Shown here: positions 34,483 through 39,199 of the stretch, one piece after another
How positions within the stretch are numbered: the stretch's first letter is position 1
How the letters are laid out: each line of letters starts with the position of its first letter
From: Paenibacillus terrae
GTDB lineage: Bacteria > Bacillota > Bacilli > Paenibacillales > Paenibacillaceae
Reading direction: 5' to 3'
DNA: 39,199 bases
Assembly (NCBI RefSeq): GCF_005217525.1
Contig: NZ_PNXQ01000002.1
Coordinates: 46,822 to 86,020 of the forward strand
Made by a program: the position numbers and the translations under genes
The notes under the pieces: generated by a model
What the model saw: the letters and a program-made list of their open reading frames with translations, nothing else
What the model was told of the DNA's origin: nothing
Database searches by the model: none

Positions 34483-36468
34483 TTATGACCGCAGCAGGCG
34501 CAAGCCGTTCAAAATGACAAGCAACGTGCTGCCCTCATGCCCGATAACGCCAAATGGCAAAGCGATATCTTGCACAAAGTTGCTAATGATAAGCAGTAAA
34601 ATGACACTTACGGCGAAGATCATATTCTGCTTGACCACCCGTTGTGCCTTGCGTGCCAGTGCTACCGTCGGGGCAATCTCTTCGATGCCATCGTTCATCA
34701 GCACCACATCCGCGACCTCCAGTGCGGCTCCACTGCCATGCATACCCATGCCCAGTCCGACCGTTGCGGCAGCCAGTGCCGGAGCATCGTTCACACCGTC
34801 GCCGACCATGACGACATGCCCGTACTGCTCCCGAAGCATGCGAATATGACTGACTTTGTCCTCCGGCATCAGACCAGCGTATACCGCATCGACTCCGGCC
34901 TGCGCCGCGATCACGGCGGCGGTTTCCGGGCGATCTCCGGTCAGCATGACGACCCGGATGCCCTGCGCTTGCAGGCGTCTCACCGCCTCCTGCGCCTGTG
35001 GCCGCAGCTCGTCGCGCAGTGCCAGCATCCCGGCAATCCGGTCATCCGCGAGGATAATGGATACGGTTTTACCCTCGGCTTCCAGCCGGGCACGTGTTTC
35101 CACCCATTCCGGCTCTGCCAGCGGACTAGCGTGATCCAGCGCATCCGTGCGCCCGATTTTCCACCTCATCCCGTCTACCATGCCCTCCATTCCCCATCCC
35201 GTCAGGGACTGTACTTGCTCCACTGCGGGAAGCTCTCGCTGCCCCAATTCGGCTTCAGCTTTGGCTACAATCGCTCGTGCCAACGGATGCATGGAGTAGC
35301 TTTCTATTGCCGCAACAATGCGTAACAGCTCATCGGCATCGTAGCCTGTGGCGGTAATCCAGTCTGTTACAACAGGCGACCCGATGGTCAGCGTACCTGT
35401 TTTGTCAAAGGCGACGACAGATGTCAGCGCCATATTTTCTACATGCGCACCACCTTTGAACAGGATGCCCCGACGGGCACGGTTGGAAATAGCCGACAGC
35501 ATGACTGGCATAATGGACGACACGAGTGCGCATGGTGAGGCCACAACGAGAAATACCATTGCCTTGTAAAATGCCGCTGCCCACGTCCATCCCAATACCA
35601 TTGGCGCACCTGCAATAACAATCAGCGTGACCGCAACAACAATTCGGGCGTAAATCGACTCGAACCTTTTGATAAAGCGTTGGGAATCGGGGACCTCAGT
35701 CTGCGCTTCCTCCACCATACGGATGATTTTTGAAAATAGAGTGCCTTCGGAGGAATGACTAACCTCCACATACAGCACGCCTTCCCCGTTAATGGTGCCC
35801 GCATATACCTCGTCACCCGCCGCTTTGTTCACCGGAATGGATTCCCCGGTAATAGATGCCTGATTCACCGCCGAAACGCCCTTGGAAATCCGGCCATCCG
35901 CCGGAATCAGTTCGCCCGGCTTCACCAGCAGCAGATCCCCCGGCAGCAGTTGCTCAATGCCGACCGTTTCCGTCCCCTCGCTTGACAGACGCAAAGCCGT
36001 TTCCGGCTTCAACGCCATCAGCTCGGAAATATCCTTGCTGCTGCGCTCGGTGGTATAGCTCTCCAGCGCACCGCTGAGAGCAAAAATGAAGATCAGCATT
36101 GCTCCTTCATTCCAATAGCCAATAGCCGCAGCCCCCAATGACGCTGCGATCATGAGCAGATTAACATCCAGATCACGTTCACGGATCAGCGTCTCAATGC
36201 CTTCTCTGGCTTTAGACCAGCCACCTAGAGCGTAGGAAACCACATACAGGATGACCGCCAGCCATTGCGACCAATGCGAGACGCCCCATGCCATCAGCAT
36301 AAGCGTTCCACTGCCCAGGGCAGCCTGCATCTCCTTGTTTTTCAGCATGCTTTTGAGCTGGAATTGCGGCTTGCGATTCGGGCCCGGTCGTCCGCTGCCA
36401 CTGTTTTTTGAAAGTATCCGATTAGAAGGAGACAATGTCTTTTGAATTCGTTGAACTGCTTGCATCAT
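34483..36468 (-). CDS. P1B-4 type metal-exporting ATPase (PfeT/CoaT/ZosA-like)
   Basis: A 661-residue heavy-metal P-type ATPase. It has the transmembrane metal motif SPC (311-313), the phosphorylation motif DKTGT (355-359), the actuator TGES (207-210), GDGVNDAPAL, and HEGST at residue 644 in the last helices. SPC plus HEG(G/S)(S/T) without a soluble N-terminal Cys-x-x-Cys domain defines the P1B-4 group, which exports Fe(II), Co(II) or Zn(II) (B. subtilis PfeT/ZosA, Listeria FrvA). The N terminus is basic and lacks the usual metal-binding domain. Fe(II) is the favoured substrate because two Fur-like boxes precede it. AAAGGA is seven bases before the ATG. Confidence 0.88.
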   Translation of the reverse strand: MMQAVQRIQKTLSPSNRILSKNSGSGRPGPNRKPQFQLKSMLKNKEMQAALGSGTLMLMAWGVSHWSQWLAVILYVVSYALGGWSKAREGIETLIRERDLDVNLLMIAASLGAAAIGYWNEGAMLIFIFALSGALESYTTERSSKDISELMALKPETALRLSSEGTETVGIEQLLPGDLLLVKPGELIPADGRISKGVSAVNQASITGESIPVNKAAGDEVYAGTINGEGVLYVEVSHSSEGTLFSKIIRMVEEAQTEVPDSQRFIKRFESIYARIVVAVTLIVIAGAPMVLGWTWAAAFYKAMVFLVVASPCALVSSIMPVMLSAISNRARRGILFKGGAHVENMALTSVVAFDKTGTLTIGSPVVTDWITATGYDADELLRIVAAIESYSMHPLARAIVAKAEAELGQRELPAVEQVQSLTGWGMEGMVDGMRWKIGRTDALDHASPLAEPEWVETRARLEAEGKTVSIILADDRIAGMLALRDELRPQAQEAVRRLQAQGIRVVMLTGDRPETAAVIAAQAGVDAVYAGLMPEDKVSHIRMLREQYGHVVMVGDGVNDAPALAAATVGLGMGMHGSGAALEVADVVLMNDGIEEIAPTVALARKAQRVVKQNMIFAVSVILLLIISNFVQDIALPFGVIGHEGSTLLVILNGLRLLRS

Positions 36469-36511
36469 GTCACGTTCCTTTCCTTTTTTGTTCTTTGTTA
36501 TTGCACCTCAT

Positions 36512-36526
36512 TGAGAATGATATCCA
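36512..36526 (-). promoter_or_regulatory. Fur-box-like site close to the metal ATPase start
   Basis: TGAGAATGATATCCA matches 12 of 15 Fur consensus bases and shares TGAGAATGAT with the box at 36589. It lies 44 bases before the start codon. A weaker site than the second one. Confidence 0.5.
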
Positions 36527-36550
36527 TTGTTAAGTGCCTAAAAATAGCAC

Positions 36551-36579
36551 ATGCTGCTTCGGGAAGCCCGAAGCAGCAT
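36551..36579. terminator. Perfect 13-bp hairpin between two Fur-like boxes
   Basis: ATGCTGCTTCGGG (36551-36563), loop AAG, CCCGAAGCAGCAT (36567-36579). Read leftward it is followed by GTGCTATTTTTAGG, so it looks like an intrinsic terminator in the leader of the metal ATPase gene, or the end of something that once lay upstream. Confidence 0.7.
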
Positions 36580-36588
36580 GTTTAGCAA

Positions 36589-36603
36589 TGAGAATGATAA
36601 TCA
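36589..36603. promoter_or_regulatory. Fur box upstream of the metal ATPase
   Basis: TGAGAATGATAATCA, identical to the box at the NEAT operon, matches 13 of 15 consensus bases. It lies 121 bases upstream of the ATPase start, beyond the hairpin at 36551-36579, next to the transposase remnant. Confidence 0.65.
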
Positions 36604-36666
36604 TTTTTGCATTGATACAATTATTTTGGTTTAGAGAAACTTTTGCTTTATTATAACCCTTTTCTT

Positions 36667-36975
36667 CTCCAGTTGTAAACAGGAGTTTACCCCAGTGCCT
36701 TGATGCCGAAGCTGAGCTACGGAGACGTTCGCCAAGCGACCAGGTCGCATGCAGCTTCTCTTCGATTTGTGCAGCCTGTTCTTGGGTCCATTTCCCCTTC
36801 GGTAGCGAAGCTTTGTGACGATGCTCGTAAGCTTGCTGAGAGCGTCCGGCTTCGTAAGAATTTTGCGTGGCATTCCGACGGATTTCCCGGCAAATGGTGG
36901 CATCATGTCTTCCCAATCCTTGCCCAATGGCTCTTGCACTCTGCCCTTGCTGATGTTCAAGGAAAATGAAGTATT
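36667..36975 (-). pseudogene. IS30-family transposase remnant (N-terminal part, frameshifted)
   Basis: Read leftward from about 36975 one frame gives FLEHQQGQSARAIGQGLG, RHDATICREIRRNATQNSY, and KGKWTQEQAAQIEEKL, which is the N-terminal helix-turn-helix and following region of IS30-type transposases. Near 36718 the frame breaks: RLRS continues in another frame as SFGIKALG, a stop, then TPVYNW, so at least one frameshift and one stop interrupt the gene. The catalytic DDE part is absent. No start codon or terminal repeats are evident. It is a decayed element marking a former insertion next to the metal ATPase promoter. Confidence 0.75.
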
Positions 36976-36994
36976 AGACTGACCTTAATAAAAG

Positions 36995-37083
36995 AAACAG
37001 CGGCAGCCATGGACAAGAAGGCCAACCAGAAATCTCTGGTTGACCTAATAATACGAAATAAAGTCCTAGACTGCCGCTGTTTT
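36995..37083. repeat. Large two-stem hairpin element
   Basis: AAACAGCGGCAG (36995-37006) pairs with CTGCCGCTGTTT (37071-37082), enclosing a second hairpin with AACCAGA (37024-37030) and TCTGGTT (37035-37041). It lies between the transposase remnant and an open fragment. It may be a terminator or a small palindromic element; neither is proven. Confidence 0.55.
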
Positions 37084-37084
37084 A

Positions 37085-37109
37085 TTCAACTAACGTTTCC
37101 GTTAGCTCA
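37085..37109. repeat. Copy A of a repeated 25-base motif
   Basis: TTCAACTAAC, then GTTTCCGTTA, then GCTCA; it contains the small inverted repeat CTAACG/CGTTAG. It matches copy B at 39133-39157 at 20 of 25 positions in the same orientation. The two copies bracket the TetR/ketopantoate-reductase-like pair. Confidence 0.5.
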
Positions 37110-37115
37110 GCACGG

Positions 37116-37328
37116 TTATGATACGGTTCTCCGCGCTAGCTGTAACAGCAAATTTAGCCCGCTGTGAAATAATTCCAACACATGAAGGTCTTTGTCCATG
37201 GCTGCAATCATTTCCCGCAGCAGTTTGTCGTCTCTGGCGATTTTTTTCAATTGATGCTCATGGATGACCGTTATGATGTCGTTTTTGATCCTGTAGCCAA
37301 CGCTTTTTCTCGGCGTATAAGCGTGTGC
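37116..37328 (-). pseudogene. Open fragment without start codon (possible gene remnant)
   Basis: A stop-to-stop frame of 70 codons, read leftward, gives a protein-like sequence rich in charged helices (KNDIITVIHEHQLKKIARDD, KLLREMIAAMDKDLHVLELF). No ATG, GTG or TTG with a ribosome site begins it. I do not recognise a family. It could be the end of a gene destroyed by the neighbouring insertion; chance is also possible. The rest of 37110-37351 holds nothing else I can name. Confidence 0.25.
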
Positions 37329-37351
37329 TTATTTTGAACGAACGGAAATCA

Positions 37352-38272
37352 TTAAGCATGTATTTCCAGATCGATATCATTTTGATTTAAAAACTTCAAT
37401 AAATCGTTATTCAACTGCACAATTTCATTGTTTGCGCTACTCGCATAATCCGGCAACATCATATCCTTAACCATTTTAGTCCGTAACCATATCATAAAGA
37501 AAAAGTCCAAAATCAAATTAGGGAATTTAAGCACAATTTTAAGTGCAGATGGATTAATAGCAATGCCAGCTTTTTGGATTGCCTTTAAATACGTTTTTAA
37601 AGTGATTGTTATTTTATGTGCCTTTTTTCTGGTTTTAGCTGTTTTTTCATCAATGATCTTATCTTCAGAATGTAAAACACTAATCATAGCAATGTCAGAT
37701 ACTGAATGTGTGATTAGATAAGCTTTCATATCCTGATTAATTGCGTAGGGAAGTTTTGCTGTTTTAAATAATTTTGCGAGGTTTTCTGTACGTTCTGTCA
37801 CTAAACCACTAATTTCTCCAAACATAGTAGCCACTAGAACCTTTGGTGGAAACCGGGCATACAAAATTCCATCTTTAATCTGTCCGCCGGCACCGGGGAA
37901 AGCTGGTAAAAGTCTATCTCCAACAATATCCAGCCACGAAGAAAATCCAATTGAATTGCTAATCATCGTAACAATATTTTTGCTTTGATTATCTTTTAAT
38001 GCTAACAACGCTGATTCGGATCGATCGTAACGAACTGTAACGAAAATAAAATCATATACATCATCATTTTCAAGCGTATCAATGACATTTACTTTTATAG
38101 ATTTAACCGCACCTTTTCCATTATATTGCAGCCCATTTTCTTTCAATGTTGTAAATCTATTAGAACGTGCAAACAGAGTGACGTCAATCCCTGCTTCAAT
38201 GAATTTGATTGCGTATGCGCTGCCTATAACACCTGCACCAAAAATTAAAACTCTATTTTGTTTTGCTGACAT
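37352..38272 (-). CDS. Ketopantoate reductase-like NAD(P)-dependent oxidoreductase
   Basis: A 306-residue ApbA/PanE-family protein. The N-terminal Rossmann motif GAGVIGSAYAIKFIEAG (about residues 13-29) is followed by DVTLFARSNR and a central NSIGF segment; the C-terminal helical domain is basic and only weakly similar to genuine PanE. PanE reduces 2-dehydropantoate to pantoate in coenzyme A synthesis, but the pairing with a divergent TetR gene and absence of panBCD suggests another substrate. The ATG at 38272 follows AGGGGTGG at four bases; the ATG at 38296 has no site. The gene is visibly richer in A and T than those to its left, possibly from transfer. Confidence 0.8.
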   Translation of the reverse strand: MSAKQNRVLIFGAGVIGSAYAIKFIEAGIDVTLFARSNRFTTLKENGLQYNGKGAVKSIKVNVIDTLENDDVYDFIFVTVRYDRSESALLALKDNQSKNIVTMISNSIGFSSWLDIVGDRLLPAFPGAGGQIKDGILYARFPPKVLVATMFGEISGLVTERTENLAKLFKTAKLPYAINQDMKAYLITHSVSDIAMISVLHSEDKIIDEKTAKTRKKAHKITITLKTYLKAIQKAGIAINPSALKIVLKFPNLILDFFFMIWLRTKMVKDMMLPDYASSANNEIVQLNNDLLKFLNQNDIDLEIHA

Positions 38273-38313
38273 AAAACCACCCCTATTTTTAAACATTTTC
38301 TTTTAATCATCAG

Positions 38314-38325
38314 ACAACATGTTGT
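38314..38325. promoter_or_regulatory. Palindromic operator, likely for the TetR regulator
   Basis: ACAACATGTTGT is a perfect 12-base palindrome in the divergent gap. It covers the predicted start of the leftward promoter and lies just before a TATAAT read rightward (38325-38330). Confidence 0.6.
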
Positions 38326-38333
38326 ATAATGTG

Positions 38334-38362
38334 ATCATAGATCTTTATTATTCCTTTATCAA
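38334..38362 (-). promoter_or_regulatory. Promoter of the ketopantoate reductase-like gene
   Basis: Read leftward: TTGATA (38362-38357), 17 bases, TATGAT (38339-38334). The start would be near 38327, directly at the palindrome. Confidence 0.65.
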
Positions 38363-38417
38363 CCATCAGTTTTTTATTATTTGTCGGATGATATTCTTGT
38401 TCGAATAGGAGTATAAA

Positions 38418-38966
38418 ATGAAAAAGCAGCCCGAAACAACGGAGAAAACAAAACAAATTTTTATAGATGTTTTTTGTGAGTTATATAGCCAAAAGCCGAT
38501 TGAAAAAATCTCCATTCAAGAGCTTGCGAATAAGTCAGGATATAACCGCAGTACATTTTATCAATACTTTTCTGATATTTACGAACTGTTAGACTTTGTT
38601 GAAAATAATTTATTGAACTACATAAAAGAAGAATTGGCGAATAAAGAGTTATCTATGCACACGGTCCAAAATGCGCTCCATTGTTTGGACAAAAGGGAGT
38701 ATCTCTCGATTCTCAATGCCCTCCTGGGCGATTATGGAAGCACTCGTTTTTTAGAACGCTTAAAAAGAGAACTCACCTTGGATAGATTGGAATTTAACTT
38801 TCCGCAAAACCATTCCATAACGCCGTACTTGATTGAGTTTTACCTCTCAACATCCCTTTCTTTATTTCGTCTTTGGCTCCAGCGACAAAAGGATTTATCG
38901 TCAGAAGAATTTTTCAAGTTAGTGGACAACCTGTATACAAAGGGCGTTACGCCCTATTCTAAATAA
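38418..38966 (+). CDS. TetR-family transcriptional regulator
   Basis: A 182-residue regulator with an N-terminal TetR helix-turn-helix (about 10-55: IFIDVFCELYSQKPIEKISIQELANKSG, then YNRSTFYQYFSDIYELLD) and an all-helical C-terminal ligand domain. It is divergent from the reductase-like gene and probably represses it, and itself, through the palindrome in between; the inducer is unknown. AGGAG is six bases before the ATG. Like its partner it is AT-rich with AT-ending codons. Confidence 0.88.
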   Translation: MKKQPETTEKTKQIFIDVFCELYSQKPIEKISIQELANKSGYNRSTFYQYFSDIYELLDFVENNLLNYIKEELANKELSMHTVQNALHCLDKREYLSILNALLGDYGSTRFLERLKRELTLDRLEFNFPQNHSITPYLIEFYLSTSLSLFRLWLQRQKDLSSEEFFKLVDNLYTKGVTPYSK

Positions 38967-39005
38967 TAAATCTACCATTCAAACCCAATCATTGTGTAGT
39001 ACAAT

Positions 39006-39085
39006 AAAAAAGCTCGCATAAGCCAGTTTACACATTGTGACCTACCCTGCTTCCATGGTCTTTATGCTGCTCCTGCGAGCTTTTC
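39006..39085 (+). terminator. Terminator after the TetR gene (long loop)
   Basis: AAAAAGCTCGCA (39006-39017) pairs with TGCGAGCTTTTC (39074-39085); the 56-base interior can form further pairs. It follows the TetR stop by 40 bases and could also work leftward. Confidence 0.7.
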
Positions 39086-39132
39086 TTCAAAAAACTTGCC
39101 GCTAATTGTGGTATGGTTCAGCGTGATTGATT

Positions 39133-39157
39133 TTCAACTAACCTGCCCGTTACTTCA
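39133..39157. repeat. Copy B of a repeated 25-base motif
   Basis: TTCAACTAAC, then CTGCCCGTTA, then CTTCA; 20 of 25 positions equal copy A at 37085-37109. It is followed at 39167-39197 by an interrupted hairpin (AGGGA..CAG..TGC / GCA..CTG..TCCCT) reaching the window edge. Confidence 0.5.
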
Positions 39158-39199
39158 ATGAAAACTAGGGAACAGCTGCAACGGCAATCTGCTCCCTGG

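Noticed and set aside
36530..36650. C-terminal half of the apparent 128-residue transposase frame
   Set aside because: Beyond the frameshift the reading has no IS30 similarity and runs through the Fur box and hairpin, so it is not coding.
37352..38272. Genuine pantothenate-pathway PanE
   Set aside because: Only the NADP-binding N terminus is convincing; the C-terminal half is divergent and the neighbours are a TetR gene and IS debris, not panBCD.

Overview
The window reads as a chromosomal segment of an aerobic, endospore-forming-type Firmicute, most likely a Paenibacillus close to P. polymyxa. This is an inference from the gene set: strong AGGAGG ribosome sites, B. subtilis-type Fur, CcpA (cre) and LicT (RAT) sites, a lysine riboswitch, a bd oxidase of the short-Q-loop Geobacillus/YthA type, and YhbJ/YhcA-like efflux genes. 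I see no rRNA, tRNA, CRISPR array or prophage.

Layout. (1) 1-5595 is a heme-iron locus. Four small secreted NEAT-domain proteins (the last cut by the left edge) run leftward. Diverging from them are a heme-type ABC transporter (lipoprotein, permease, ATPase) and an IsdG-family heme monooxygenase. Fur boxes sit at both promoters and no sortase or sortase signal is visible. (2) 5711-9575 runs leftward: a metallo-beta-lactamase-fold hydrolase, then a cytochrome bd operon consisting of a 33-residue membrane peptide, cydA, cydB and a 36-residue CydS-like subunit. (3) 9870-14389: a CvfC-like protein with Nfu-N and HEAT repeats, a lysine permease behind a lysine riboswitch plus terminator, and a convergent MFS transporter. 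(4) 14442-19550: feoA-feoB and a FeoB-associated Cys-rich peptide behind a Fur box, flanked by two paralogous secreted transglutaminase-like proteins. (5) 19743-23947: xylAB and divergent xylR. (6) 23995-28239: a beta-glucoside PTS operon (bglP-licT-bglH) with a RAT/terminator leader and a cre. (7) 28661-34310: trxB with a small glutaredoxin, a ZIP metal transporter, a membrane-anchored charged protein with a flavodoxin-like reductase, and an EmrAB-type efflux pair. (8) 34483-39199: a P1B-4 type metal ATPase with Fur boxes, a decayed IS30-type transposase, hairpin repeats, and an AT-richer divergent TetR/ketopantoate-reductase-like pair.

How it fits together. Iron is the recurrent theme: heme capture, import and breakdown, Fe(II) import by Feo, a probable Fe(II)/metal exporter and a ZIP permease, with Fur-like boxes at four places. 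The rest is sugar use under catabolite control, microaerobic respiration, thiol redox and efflux.

Most notable observations: Lys at the position of the expected Met ligand of heme b558 in CydA; two unannotated-size membrane peptides bracketing the cyd operon; a multi-hemophore Isd-like locus without sortase; a repeated extracellular domain on both sides of the transglutaminase core in both paralogs flanking feo; a 10-G tract inside the efflux adaptor gene; and a pair of Fur boxes separated by a perfect terminator-like hairpin upstream of the metal ATPase. None amounts to a clearly new defence or mobile system.
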